Shown in pieces: positions 26,065 to 35,073 of a DNA stretch of 64,000 nucleotides. Made by a program: the position numbers and the translations under genes. The notes under the pieces were generated by a model that saw nothing but the letters and a program-made list of their open reading frames with translations, had not been told where the DNA came from and made no database searches. The stretch spans positions 10,405-74,404 of the forward strand of contig CAYJIX010000004.1 of NCBI GenBank assembly GCA_964370375.1, written 5' to 3'. The DNA comes from CAYJIX01 sp964370375 (GTDB taxonomy: Bacteria; Desulfobacterota; Desulfovibrionia; Desulfovibrionales; Desulfovibrionaceae). Within the stretch, counting starts at the first letter, position 1. Every line of letters starts with the position of its first letter.

Positions 26065-26168
26065 CATGATGTTAAAACAGTATAAAGTTTTTCTGACTGC
26101 CAAAGCTTTTTGACAGCTAAAGGCACGCCATTATTCTGTTGTGCGTGCGCCTCCCCAAAAAAATATGT

Positions 26169-26188
26169 AAAGGCAGTGCGCCTTTTTT
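26169..26188 (+). terminator. Rho-independent terminator of the TonB2/Yej block
   Basis: AAAGGC-AGTGC-GCCTTTTTT: a 6-bp stem followed by a T run, about 105 bp after the TPR stop and 42 bp before the convergent kinase gene end. Confidence 0.6.
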
Positions 26189-26229
26189 AAAATCGGCACA
26201 GAATGTATTTTTTGAGGGGCTTTAAAAAG

Positions 26230-28152
26230 TTATGCTGTATTTTTCCCTGCAATCCAGTAATCAAGGGTTTTATACAAAACATCAGGGTCAATAGGTTTTG
26301 TAATATGATCATTCATGCCGTGTTCAAGGCTTGTTTCATGGTCTCCAACCATGGCATGGGCAGACATGGCAATGACAATAAGATTTTTAAAGGCAGGGTT
26401 TTGGCGTATTTTTTGAGCGGCTGTTAGGCCGTCCATGATGGGCATTTGTATGTCCATAAGTACAGCTGCATATGCTGTTTTTTCTAGCATATCTAGGGCT
26501 TCTGCCCCGTTGTTTGCAACATCTACAGTGTAGCCTACTTGTTCTAACAGCTCTTGGGCAATGATTTGGTTGATCTCGTTATCTTCTACAAGCAAAAGAT
26601 GCTCTGTGCAGACTCGTTTTGCTTGTGGTGCAAGCCCTGCATAAGGCTGTTCGGCTGTTTCGCTTGATAAAGGCAGATCTACTTTAAAAAAGAAGGTGGA
26701 ACCTTGCCCTACGGTACTTTCTGCCCAAAGGCTGCCTTTCACTGCCTTTGCAATTTTTTTGCAAATCACAAGGCCAAGGCCTGTCCCGCCGTATTTACGT
26801 GTGATGGACGAATCAGCCTGCGTAAAGGCTGAAAAAAGTCGCTCTTGTTGTTCCTGTGTTAAGCCAATGCCGGTGTCTTGTACGGAAAAAACACAGTGCA
26901 ATGTATCATCTAGGGGCGGTTTGCACTGTATATTGACAGTGATTGAGCCTTGCTCGGTAAACTTTAAGGCATTGCTGACAAAATTAAAAAGCACCTGCTT
27001 TATGCGCAAAGGATCGCCTAAAACTGCAAGGTTTGGGTATTCACCTTGATTGATGATAAGCTCAACGTTTTGATCTTTCGCTTTTGGAGTATAAAGTGCG
27101 GCTATGTCATCGCATACGTTTTGTAGTGTAAAAGGGATTTCTTCCAGCTCTAGCTTTCCTGCTTCCATTTTTGAAAAATCTAAAATGTCGTTGATAATGC
27201 GTAAAAGGTTGTTGGCAGAAAACAAAGACTTTTGTACATAGTCTTCTTGCTGTTCTGTAAGCTTTGTCTTTGTTAATAGGTGCAGTAGGCCAAGGATCCC
27301 GTTCATGGGCGTGCGTATTTCATGGCTCATGTTGGCCAAAAACTCACTTTTTACCTGCGCGCTTTGCTTGGCCTCATCAATGTGATGTTTTAGGGCTTCA
27401 ACCATGGTAAGTAGGTGTTTATATACGCCGTGTTGGGTTTTGTGGTCGTTAATATCATAATCGCCCTGAATGACGCGCCCTGTTATTTGGATAAGTTCGC
27501 CCGGGTCTTTTCCCAACTGGCGGCGCAGGGTAAAAAGTGTCCACGCGCCTGTACCTGCGGCAAGCAAGATCACAAGGCTTATGCCTAAAATGATAAGTTC
27601 ACGGGACTGATCGTAAACATCATCGCTTTGTTTTGACGCTTCTATACTGGCAAAACGGTTAAGGTTGACAGCTCGCAGCAGTACATTGGACGCCTCATCA
27701 AAAAGTTTTTGCGAATCATTTTCTAACAGTGCTACAGCTTCCGCTAGTTTTCCTTCGCTTGAAAGGGCGATCATTTTTTTGCTAAGTTGTAAGTATTGTT
27801 GCCATAATTTTAAAAAAGTTTCATAGGTTTTTCGCTCTTCGTCAGAAGAGATGAGCTGTTCATAGGTTGTTCTGACAATGGCAAGCTCAAACAATATTTC
27901 CGTGATGCGCCGTTCAACTTTGTGCAGTACATCCTTATCTGTGTTATAAATATGGCGGACTTCATAAATTCTGTAGTCTGAGGTGAGGGTGTCCATGCGT
28001 TGGATACTGATGGTTGATGGCAGCCAGTTGTGCGAAATTTCCGTAGCTGTTTGGTTCACGTCTTGTAACTGGACAAGGCTAAAAAAACCCAGTCCAATAA
28101 GGGCTATACATAAAATAGCTTTAGTAATGATAAGTTTTATGGACAATGGCAT
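26230..28152 (-). CDS. Membrane hybrid sensor histidine kinase
   Basis: Predicted 640 aa. Two membrane helices (about 7-28 and 187-207) flank a periplasmic four-helix-bundle sensor resembling chemoreceptor 4HB domains (ISIQRMDTLTSDYRIYEVRH). Then comes a HAMP-like linker, HisKA (phospho-His277 in NMSHEIRTPMNG), HATPase_c (DTGIG, GGTGLGL) and a receiver with phospho-acceptor Asp567 (MDIQMPIMDG) and TKPID. No output domain, as in the two kinases at 6446-10638, whose receivers are similar. It is a single gene, convergent with the TonB2 block; the 458 bp upstream (28153-28609) holds no recognised gene. The signal is unknown. Confidence 0.92.
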   Translation of the reverse strand: MPLSIKLIITKAILCIALIGLGFFSLVQLQDVNQTATEISHNWLPSTISIQRMDTLTSDYRIYEVRHIYNTDKDVLHKVERRITEILFELAIVRTTYEQLISSDEERKTYETFLKLWQQYLQLSKKMIALSSEGKLAEAVALLENDSQKLFDEASNVLLRAVNLNRFASIEASKQSDDVYDQSRELIILGISLVILLAAGTGAWTLFTLRRQLGKDPGELIQITGRVIQGDYDINDHKTQHGVYKHLLTMVEALKHHIDEAKQSAQVKSEFLANMSHEIRTPMNGILGLLHLLTKTKLTEQQEDYVQKSLFSANNLLRIINDILDFSKMEAGKLELEEIPFTLQNVCDDIAALYTPKAKDQNVELIINQGEYPNLAVLGDPLRIKQVLFNFVSNALKFTEQGSITVNIQCKPPLDDTLHCVFSVQDTGIGLTQEQQERLFSAFTQADSSITRKYGGTGLGLVICKKIAKAVKGSLWAESTVGQGSTFFFKVDLPLSSETAEQPYAGLAPQAKRVCTEHLLLVEDNEINQIIAQELLEQVGYTVDVANNGAEALDMLEKTAYAAVLMDIQMPIMDGLTAAQKIRQNPAFKNLIVIAMSAHAMVGDHETSLEHGMNDHITKPIDPDVLYKTLDYWIAGKNTA

Positions 28153-28609
28153 GATATTTTCCGTTTGTTATGGCACGAAGAAAAAGGCCAAACATAGTGC
28201 TACAAATACATTGTTTTTTTACAATACTATGCCTTTGTCATTAGCATAGAGACGATGGCAGGGCAAGTTACAAATACGAATTTTAGGAGATTTATGGAAG
28301 GGCACTTTCATGCGTGTGGCTTGAAACAAATGAAACATGATCGGATGCTTCCTTTAAAAGTGTTGAAACTGAGAATTTGCCCAATAGTAGGAAAAAAAAT
28401 GGCTATGACTTTTGTAAAAGCCTATCCGTCGGGCTGCGAAAGTCGCTCGTGCACCTTCGCTTTACAAGAATCAAAAGCTTTTTGCCTTTAAGCCAAGCTG
28501 GTTGCGTAGGCTTAGGCGGCTCAAACACACAAACGTAGTTGTCAATAATAAAAAAAGGAGACATGGTGCATGTCTCCTTTTAGCGTATTTGGTTATACTT
28601 CTATGTTTT
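28153..28609. other. Intergenic region between kinase and atpC
   Basis: No supported gene. A 78-codon open frame on the plus strand (28255-28491) has no ribosome site and a non-protein-like composition. The right part holds the atp terminator. Confidence 0.5.
28553..28581 (-). terminator. Rho-independent terminator of the atp operon
   Basis: A 13-bp perfect stem AAAAGGAGACATG/CATGTCTCCTTTT with a 3-nt loop. On the minus strand a T run (TTTTTTATT) follows. It lies 29 bp after the atpC stop. Confidence 0.88.
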
Positions 28610-29011
28610 TTACAAGGCGCCAACCACACGCAAACGCCCGATGGCACGGCTAAGTGCTAATTTAGCCCGATCAATGTCCACCGATTCCTTTGAAGCTAGG
28701 CGCTCTTCAGCGCGTTTTTTTGCTTCCAAAGCGCGGTTTGTGTCAATATCAGAAGCTTTTTCGGCAGCTTCAGTCAATACAGTGACGCGGTTCTCTGCAA
28801 CTTCAACAAAGCCGTTGGCAATGAACAAGGTTTCAGTCATGGCGTTGTGCCTAAAGTAGAGCTTGCCTACTGTTAAGGCTGACATCAAAGGTACGTGGTT
28901 TGGCAGCACGCCAAATTGTCCTTCTGTGCCTGGCATGCCCACATAACTGGCTTCAGTGTCCAAAACTGACCTGTCCGGAGTCACAATTTCTAAGCGCAAA
29001 GCGGATTCCAT
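28610..29011 (-). CDS. atpC: ATP synthase F1 epsilon subunit
   Basis: Predicted 133 aa. An N-terminal beta sandwich (LEIVTPDRSVLDTEASYVGMPGTEGQFGVL contains the family signature GxxGxxGVLPNH) and a C-terminal helical hairpin that can inhibit the rotor. It is part of the central stalk. AGGAG precedes the ATG, 9 bp after atpD. Last gene of the operon, before a strong terminator. Confidence 0.96.
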   Translation of the reverse strand: MESALRLEIVTPDRSVLDTEASYVGMPGTEGQFGVLPNHVPLMSALTVGKLYFRHNAMTETLFIANGFVEVAENRVTVLTEAAEKASDIDTNRALEAKKRAEERLASKESVDIDRAKLALSRAIGRLRVVGAL

Positions 29012-29020
29012 TGGGGGCTC

Positions 29021-30436
29021 CTACTGTTCTTCCTGACGCTTGTTGTATTTTTCAACAGCCATTTCAATGCCGCCCACCATGTAGAAATCGCTTTCTGACA
29101 GGTGGTCGTATTCGCCGTCCAAAATTCCTTTAAAGCCGCGGATGGTGTCCTCAAGCTTAACATAGTGACCGGGGGTTCCTGTAAAGGCTTCGGCCACTGT
29201 AAAGGGCTGGGACAGAAAACGCTGAACACGTCTGGCACGGGCCACAACGATTTTATCATCGTCAGACAATTCATCCATGCCAAGAATGGCAATAATGTCT
29301 TGAAGTTCTTTGTATTTTTGAAGCACTTGCTGTACACCGCGAGCCACTTGGTAGTGTTCTTCACCAACAACATCGGGGGAAAGAATCCGTGAAGAAGAAT
29401 CCAAGGGGTCCACAGCAGGATAAATGCCAAGCTCTGCAATCTGACGGGACAATACCAAGGATCCGTCAAGGTGCGAGAATGTAGTGGCAGGTGCCGGGTC
29501 AGTCAAGTCGTCGGCAGGTACGTACACGGCCTGAACGGACGTGATAGAGCCTTTACCTGTGGAGGTGATGCGCTCTTGCAATGCACCAAGGTCAGTACCT
29601 AAGGTTGGTTGATAGCCCACAGCAGAAGGCATGCGGCCAAGCAGAGCAGACACTTCAGATCCGGCCTGGGTAAAGCGGAAAATATTGTCGATAAAGAGCA
29701 GCACGTCCTGATTTTCTTCATCGCGGAAATATTCGGCACAGGTAAGGCCGGTAAGGGCTACGCGAGCACGAGCTCCTGGCGGTTCGTTCATCTGCCCGTA
29801 CACAAGGGCAGTTTTGTCGATAACGCCGGCTTCAATCATTTCATGGTACAAGTCATTGCCTTCACGGGTTCGTTCACCAACACCTGCAAGTACCGAAATA
29901 CCGCCGTGCTGTTTGGCAATGTTGTTGATCATTTCCATAAGGATAACGGTTTTTCCAACGCCTGCACCACCAAAAAGTCCCATTTTGCCGCCCTTGGGGA
30001 AGGGCACCAAAAGGTCTACCACCTTAATGCCAGTTTCCAGCATTTCTACGGTAGTGCTTTGATCGGTAAAGCTTGGTGATTCACGGTGAATGGGCAAAAA
30101 GGTTTTGGTCTGAATGGGACCTTTTCCATCCACAGGCTGGCCTGTAACGTTAAGGATACGACCAAGCACAGCATCGCCCACAGGTGTCATGATAGGATTG
30201 CCTGTGTCAACAGCTTCCATGCCGCGAACAAGTCCTTCTGTGGCGTCCATGGCGATGGTACGTACCACATTGTCTCCAAGCTGCTGAGCCACTTCGCAGA
30301 TCAGGTCCGGAGCGTCAGGGTTGTTGGGATTTTTGATTTCCAAAGCGGTCAAAATATTGGGCAGTTGACCGCTTGGGAATGCCACGTCAACAACGGCACC
30401 GATGACCTGAACAATGTTTCCGATATTTGCGCTCAT
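29021..30436 (-). CDS. atpD: ATP synthase F1 beta subunit (catalytic)
   Basis: Predicted 471 aa, usual length. Walker A GGAGVGKTVILMEMI (near 152-160), the catalytic Glu in GERTREGND, Walker B LLFIDNIFRF and the beta signature PAVDPLDSSS are all present. It carries the catalytic nucleotide sites of F1. AAGGGAG is placed ahead of the ATG at 30436. A 119-bp gap to atpG contains a perfect palindrome (30488-30502) and a 7-bp stem hairpin (30519-30544). Confidence 0.98.
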   Translation of the reverse strand: MSANIGNIVQVIGAVVDVAFPSGQLPNILTALEIKNPNNPDAPDLICEVAQQLGDNVVRTIAMDATEGLVRGMEAVDTGNPIMTPVGDAVLGRILNVTGQPVDGKGPIQTKTFLPIHRESPSFTDQSTTVEMLETGIKVVDLLVPFPKGGKMGLFGGAGVGKTVILMEMINNIAKQHGGISVLAGVGERTREGNDLYHEMIEAGVIDKTALVYGQMNEPPGARARVALTGLTCAEYFRDEENQDVLLFIDNIFRFTQAGSEVSALLGRMPSAVGYQPTLGTDLGALQERITSTGKGSITSVQAVYVPADDLTDPAPATTFSHLDGSLVLSRQIAELGIYPAVDPLDSSSRILSPDVVGEEHYQVARGVQQVLQKYKELQDIIAILGMDELSDDDKIVVARARRVQRFLSQPFTVAEAFTGTPGHYVKLEDTIRGFKGILDGEYDHLSESDFYMVGGIEMAVEKYNKRQEEQ

Positions 30437-30487
30437 AATGGTGATAGCTCCCTTGCCTTATTAGCCTTGTTGAAAGACTGATTGTAA

Positions 30488-30502
30488 ATGACGTAACGTC
30501 AT
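30488..30502. repeat. Perfect palindrome in the atpG-atpD gap
   Basis: ATGACGT-A-ACGTCAT, a perfect 7-1-7 inverted repeat. Next to it a hairpin CACGGCT/AGCCGTG (30519-30525 with 30538-30544). Could be a protein site or an RNA processing element affecting F1 subunit ratios. Confidence 0.55.
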
Positions 30503-30555
30503 GAAAAGTTTATGCCTACACGGCTTTCATGCTTTTGAGCCGTGCTTTTGCCTGT

Positions 30556-31437
30556 TTAGTTCAAAGCCTCTGCACCACCTACAATGTCAATAAGTTCACT
30601 GGTGATGGAAGCTTGACGGGTTTTGTTGTACAATAAGGTTAATGCTGCGGCAATTTCATCACAGTTACGTGTGGCATTGTCCATAGCGGCCATGCGAGCA
30701 GAGTGCTCGCTCATGGATGTTTCAAGCAGTGCCCGATAGATTTGCACGTTGATGTATCTTGGCAATAACTCAGACAAAAGGTAAGGAGCGCTTGGCTCGT
30801 ACAAATAGTCTTGCGCTTTTGCGGATTTTTCGTGCTCGCTTTCAGGCATGTCCTCGGCCTTTTGCATGGGCAAAAGGTTAAGGGTTTTGGGGGCCTGCTT
30901 GGAAATGCCTTGCATTTCGCTGTACACAATAAGGACTTCGTCAATAGCAAGCGTAGTGTATTCGCTAATGACCTTTTTGCCTATGGAAGCGGCCAAAGTA
31001 AAATCAAGGTTTTGAATATCGCTGTGAGATTCGGCGATTTCAAAGCCTGTTTTTTTGACAGCATCGCGTCCTTTTTTACCAACGCACACAAAAGATACGG
31101 TTTTTCCGGCAGCTTTACGCGTTCGGGCCTCATCAAGCGCACGGGCAATAAGTGTAGCATTAAAACCGCCGCAAAGGCCGCGGTCAGAGGTACACAAAAC
31201 AATAACCGTGATATTGTCAGTGGCGTGGCGTTCAAGCAATGGATGCGCAGCCCCTTCGGCTTTGGCAGCTAGGTCGGTAAGAACAGTTGCGTACTTTTCC
31301 GCATAGGGGCGAAATCGCTCAATTCGTGCCTGTGCGCCTCGCAATTTAGCCGAAGCCACCATGTTCATGGCTTTGGTAATTTGCTTGGTTTTGCTCACAC
31401 CAGCGATTTTGGTTTTTACATCTTTAAGCGAAGGCAT
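30556..31437 (-). CDS. atpG: ATP synthase F1 gamma subunit
   Basis: Predicted 293 aa. The N-terminal helix MPSLKDVKTKIAGVSKTKQI (KTKQITKAMNMVASAKLR) and the C-terminal helix (RNCDEIAAALTLLYNKTRQASITSELIDIVGGAEAL has the family signature ITxELxEIVxGA) form the rotating shaft. A start 24 bp upstream (31461) is possible but lacks the usual N-terminus; AAGGATGGTCAC precedes 31437. Follows atpA by 78 bp. Confidence 0.96.
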   Translation of the reverse strand: MPSLKDVKTKIAGVSKTKQITKAMNMVASAKLRGAQARIERFRPYAEKYATVLTDLAAKAEGAAHPLLERHATDNITVIVLCTSDRGLCGGFNATLIARALDEARTRKAAGKTVSFVCVGKKGRDAVKKTGFEIAESHSDIQNLDFTLAASIGKKVISEYTTLAIDEVLIVYSEMQGISKQAPKTLNLLPMQKAEDMPESEHEKSAKAQDYLYEPSAPYLLSELLPRYINVQIYRALLETSMSEHSARMAAMDNATRNCDEIAAALTLLYNKTRQASITSELIDIVGGAEALN

Positions 31438-31515
31438 GTGACCATCCTTGAAGAAGATCAAAGTTAGATAAAGTCTTGATTGTATACCTTTTTACTGTAT
31501 AACCCAAAAAAACGG

Positions 31516-33024
31516 TTATACAAGGTACTCTTTCTTAAATCCTTCAATGGCTGCGATAAGGCGTTGTTCAAGATCTTCATCAAGGACTTTACGCGATTCA
31601 ATATCGGTGAGGATATCGGCATGCGCGCTGCGTATGTTGTCAAGAAGTCCTTGTTCAAAGTCGCGAACTTTATCCACATCTACAGTATCCATGTACCCAC
31701 GGGTTGCTGCGTACATGACCACAACTTGTTCGTTTGTAGGCATGGGCTCATAGGGGGGCTGTTTGAGCAGTTCTGTCAAACGTGCGCCTCGTTGCAGCTT
31801 TCTTTGGGTGTCTTTATCAAGGTCAGAACCAAACTGGGCAAACGCTGCCAATTCGCGGTACTGGGCAAGGTCCAAACGCATGGTGCCTGCCACTTGCTTC
31901 ATGGCTTTGGTTTGAGCTGCGCCGCCAACCCGCGATACTGAAAGACCCACGTTGATGGCCGGGCGGATACCTGCGTTGAACAGGTTTGGCTGCAAATATA
32001 CCTGACCGTCGGTAATGGAGATCACGTTGGTAGGAATATAGGCAGACACGTCACCGGCTTGGGTTTCAATAATAGGTAGTGCCGTTAATGAACCCCCACC
32101 AAGTTCGTCATTGAGCTTGGCTGCCCGTTCAAGAAGGCGTGAGTGCAGATAGAAAACGTCCCCGGGGAAGGCTTCACGTCCCGGAGGACGACGCAGCAGC
32201 AAGGACATCTGGCGATAGGCCACAGCTTGTTTTGACAAGTCATCATAAATAATCAAAGCGTGGCGTCCGCTGTCGCGATAATATTCGGCCATGGTACAGC
32301 CGGAATAAGGCGCAATAAATTGCAAAGGAGCAGCTTCAGAGGCAGACGCGGCAATAATGGTGGTATATTCCATGGCGCCGTGCTTGCGCAAGGTGTCTGC
32401 AACAAGGGCAATGGTTGAGCGTTTTTGCCCAATAGCCACATAGAAGCAGTGCACGCCTGTACCTTTTTGAGCAATGATGGTGTCAATACATACAGTGGTT
32501 TTGCCTGTTTGTCTGTCACCAATGATGAGCTCGCGCTGACCTCTACCAATGGGGGTCATGGCGTCAATGGCTTTGATGCCTGTAACCAAAGGTTCATGCA
32601 CACTTTTACGTGTGATGATACCCGGGGCTTTGACTTCCACTGGGCGAACCTCTGTGGTGTCTATAGGTCCAAGACCGTCAATGGGCTGGCCCAAAGGATT
32701 AAGGACACGCCCCATGACCGTATCGCCTACAGGAACAGAGAAAATGCGGCCTGTACGTTTGACTTGATCACCCTCGTTGATGCCTGTGTCGTCGCCCAAA
32801 AGGGCTACGCCGACACTGGATTCTTCAAGGTTAAGGGCCATGCCAAGAACACCGCCGGGAAACTCTAACAGTTCCATGGACATGGCGTTTTGTACGCCAT
32901 AAACACGCGCAATGCCATCGCCTACAGCAAGGACTGTGCCTGTTTCGGTTGCTTCGACACGTTGTTCATAGTGCTCTATTTGTGATTTGATAATCGAGCT
33001 GATTTCATCGGCATTGATGTGCAT
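31516..33024 (-). CDS. atpA: ATP synthase F1 alpha subunit
   Basis: Predicted 502 aa, usual length. Walker A GDRQTGKTTV (near 169-178), the alpha signature with PAINVGLSVSRVG and the conserved arginine finger region (SVSR) are visible. It forms the alternating non-catalytic subunit of F1. A GTG at 33036 would sit directly on the AAGGGG ribosome site, so the ATG at 33024 (MHINADEIS) is chosen. A 138-bp gap to atpH is longer than usual. Confidence 0.97.
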   Translation of the reverse strand: MHINADEISSIIKSQIEHYEQRVEATETGTVLAVGDGIARVYGVQNAMSMELLEFPGGVLGMALNLEESSVGVALLGDDTGINEGDQVKRTGRIFSVPVGDTVMGRVLNPLGQPIDGLGPIDTTEVRPVEVKAPGIITRKSVHEPLVTGIKAIDAMTPIGRGQRELIIGDRQTGKTTVCIDTIIAQKGTGVHCFYVAIGQKRSTIALVADTLRKHGAMEYTTIIAASASEAAPLQFIAPYSGCTMAEYYRDSGRHALIIYDDLSKQAVAYRQMSLLLRRPPGREAFPGDVFYLHSRLLERAAKLNDELGGGSLTALPIIETQAGDVSAYIPTNVISITDGQVYLQPNLFNAGIRPAINVGLSVSRVGGAAQTKAMKQVAGTMRLDLAQYRELAAFAQFGSDLDKDTQRKLQRGARLTELLKQPPYEPMPTNEQVVVMYAATRGYMDTVDVDKVRDFEQGLLDNIRSAHADILTDIESRKVLDEDLEQRLIAAIEGFKKEYLV

Positions 33025-33174
33025 GATGTTACTCACCCCTTAAAGTAGTTTTGTATACACGCTTTATACAATTATGAAGGTTCTGTCTTACTAAAAGAAA
33101 GGCCTTCTTCATCGTCATTTCCTGTTTCTGTGGTCTGTATTGACTACAGTTTTTTTACATACAGGATTTTTGGG

Positions 33175-33729
33175 TTATAGTGTTGGATGGGCAATGCTGC
33201 GTTTGATTTCTTCCACTTGTGCCTTTAAACTGGCATCAAAAAGAGTATCACCCACAGTAAGCACCACACCGCCAAGCAACGCTTGATCTACCTCAAATTG
33301 CAGGACAAGTTTTTGCTTTGTGGCTTTTTCCAAGGTATTGATAATGCTTGCTTGTTGTTTTTTATCAAGCTCTATGGCTGTGGCAAGCTTTCCGCGCACA
33401 AGCCCGTTTGCCTTGTCCACAAGGGCCACAAAAAGGGTAGCAATATCGCCAAGCAAACCTAGCCTTTCTTTATCTGCCAAAAGCATACAAAAATGGCGCA
33501 TGGTTGTATCGCCCTCAAGCGAATCCAAAAGCTGGTTGACCACGCGAATTTTTTCAGCAGGCGTAATGATTGGCGCATTGAAAAAGCGAGACAATTCCGG
33601 AACGGTACGTATCCATGTTTCAAACGTACCCATGATATCGGCATAGCCTGATAGAGCTGAATCGCCTTGCTGGCGACCAAGTTCAAACAACGCCTTGGCG
33701 TAACGAGCCGCTATGACCTGAGCGTTCAA
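33175..33729 (-). CDS. atpH: ATP synthase F1 delta subunit
   Basis: Predicted 184 aa OSCP/delta family. The N-terminal ARYAKALFELGRQQG and the C-terminal signature DQALLGGVVLTVGDTLFDAS are present. It joins F1 to the peripheral stalk. The start is a TTG (33729-33727) overlapping the atpF stop as TTGA, giving coupled translation. Confidence 0.94.
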   Translation of the reverse strand: MNAQVIAARYAKALFELGRQQGDSALSGYADIMGTFETWIRTVPELSRFFNAPIITPAEKIRVVNQLLDSLEGDTTMRHFCMLLADKERLGLLGDIATLFVALVDKANGLVRGKLATAIELDKKQQASIINTLEKATKQKLVLQFEVDQALLGGVVLTVGDTLFDASLKAQVEEIKRSIAHPTL

Positions 33730-34310
33730 TGAAGCACCACCTTTTTCAATGAAGTTTCAATGAGCTTGCCGTGCTTTGTGTCGTCAAGTTTGCTTTGCAA
33801 TCCATTGGTTATGGAAAGAGCAATATCATCGGCAAGTTGTTCACGCAAATCAGCAAGGATCTGTTTTACATCAGAATCGGCAGCACGTACTGCTGATTCT
33901 TGAATGGCCTTGGCATCTTCATGAGCTTTTGCCAAAATTGTTTCTTTTAGGGCTTCGGCTTGCTTTTTGCTTTCCTCAAGGATGGCCTGACATTCAGATT
34001 CAAGGGTATCCATGCGGTTTTTGAGCCGTAAAAGTTGTTGTTCAGCTTCTTGTTTTTGTTGTTCTAAGCTGTCTAATTCCTTGGCAATGCCCTCTTTGTG
34101 GCCTGTTAAATAGGCTTTTGCCTGTTTGCCCACGGCACGGTAAAGGATATACCCCACAACAATGAAGTTGCCCACGCGAGCTAAAAAGTTAATCCAAGGA
34201 TTTACCGTGTTTAAGGTGACGACTATGGCAAAAAGAACAAGAACGCCAAGAGCTACGGCACCGTCTCTGGAACGAAAGAATGTGATAAAAAGTTGGGCTA
34301 TGCCTTTCAC
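33726..34310 (-). CDS. atpF: ATP synthase F0 b subunit
   Basis: Predicted 194 aa. A hydrophobic N-terminus (about 20-60) is followed by a long charged coiled coil (KELDSLEQQKQEAEQQLLRL...). It forms half of the peripheral stalk with the b' protein. Two starts are possible: a TTG at 34322 and a GTG at 34310; GGGGGA lies 4-5 nt ahead of the GTG, so 34310 is used. The N-terminus has an extra hydrophobic stretch compared with b'. A 216-228 bp gap with inverted repeats (34334-34345, 34356-34383) separates it from atpF'. Confidence 0.9.
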   Translation of the reverse strand: MKGIAQLFITFFRSRDGAVALGVLVLFAIVVTLNTVNPWINFLARVGNFIVVGYILYRAVGKQAKAYLTGHKEGIAKELDSLEQQKQEAEQQLLRLKNRMDTLESECQAILEESKKQAEALKETILAKAHEDAKAIQESAVRAADSDVKQILADLREQLADDIALSITNGLQSKLDDTKHGKLIETSLKKVVLH

Positions 34311-34333
34311 CGTATCCCCCAATGACTTGATAG

Positions 34334-34383
34334 AGTAACGTTACTGTAAGGCGCGTTCGGTATCCATACAGTTAGGTACCGAA
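34334..34383. repeat. Inverted repeats in the atpF'-atpF gap
   Basis: AGTAACGTTACT (34334-34345) is a perfect 12-bp palindrome. Next to it TTCGGTA/TACCGAA (34356-34362 with 34377-34383) forms a 7-bp stem. They lie in a long gap inside the atp cluster and may mark mRNA processing or an internal regulatory site; no gene is seen in 34323-34538. Confidence 0.5.
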
Positions 34384-34538
34384 AGTGTGTAGCGTGTTTG
34401 GTTCTGCCTAGCCTATACATTGCCTTTTGTGGCGGTGTAATAGTAAGGCCTGTACCAAATTATCGACATTTTGTGCAATAAAGACCCGTTAGGGCAAAAC
34501 CGCACAGCTTATGTGTTCGCCGAGTACGCTTTAAAAAC

Positions 34539-34961
34539 CTAACGCTGGGCTAAAAGTTTTTTTATGGCTGCTTGGGCCATGCTAGGAATAGCTTTTTGTA
34601 GGGCTTCTCTAGCTTCTTTAGCCTCATTTTTTGCTGCTGCTTGCGTTTTTTGGAGATAGTCTTTTGCCTGCGTGTCTGCTGTGGCTAAAACTTCTTTTTC
34701 AAGCTCTTCAGCTTGTTGTTTGCCTTGTTTGCGGATAAGAGCCGCTTCTTCTCTGGCCCTGGTTAAGGCCATCTCATAGTGTGTAAGGGTGGTTTCAGCC
34801 TCAGTTGTGAATGTATCAATAGAACTTTTTAGCTCATTAATATTGTCTTTGCGTTTGCGGATAATATCGCGCACAGGACGAATGAGCAGGTGGTTGAGCA
34901 CAACTAAAGTGACAACAAAGTTAACCAGTTGAATCCATAAGGTCACATTGACTTCAATCAC
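34539..34961 (-). CDS. atpF': ATP synthase F0 b' subunit
   Basis: Predicted 140 aa. An N-terminal membrane helix (about 5-27: LWIQLVNFVVTLVVLNHLL) then a coiled coil ending KAIPSMAQAAIKKLLAQ. It pairs with b in a heterodimeric stalk, a layout known from phototrophs and Desulfovibrio relatives. The start is GTG at 34961 with GGGAGAAA upstream. First gene of the atp unit behind its own promoter at 35008-35036. atpB and atpE are not in the window. Confidence 0.93.
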   Translation of the reverse strand: MIEVNVTLWIQLVNFVVTLVVLNHLLIRPVRDIIRKRKDNINELKSSIDTFTTEAETTLTHYEMALTRAREEAALIRKQGKQQAEELEKEVLATADTQAKDYLQKTQAAAKNEAKEAREALQKAIPSMAQAAIKKLLAQR

Positions 34962-35007
34962 AGTATTTCTCCCTCAACAGTATCAACCATCGTGGCATTT
35001 GATTCAT

Positions 35008-35036
35008 ATATACTATACTGTCGATGATTTTGTCAA
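35008..35036 (-). promoter_or_regulatory. Promoter of the atpF'FHAGDC operon
   Basis: Minus strand TTGACA (35036-35031), a 17-nt spacer, GTATAT (35013-35008; TATATA if shifted by one). It lies between the bactofilin stop and the atpF' start. Confidence 0.6.
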
Positions 35037-35073
35037 ACACATTCAAGAGATTTTTTGCCAAAATCTTAGCAGG

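Noticed and set aside
28255..28491. 78-codon plus-strand frame between kinase and atpC
   Set aside because: No ribosome site or recognisable fold.
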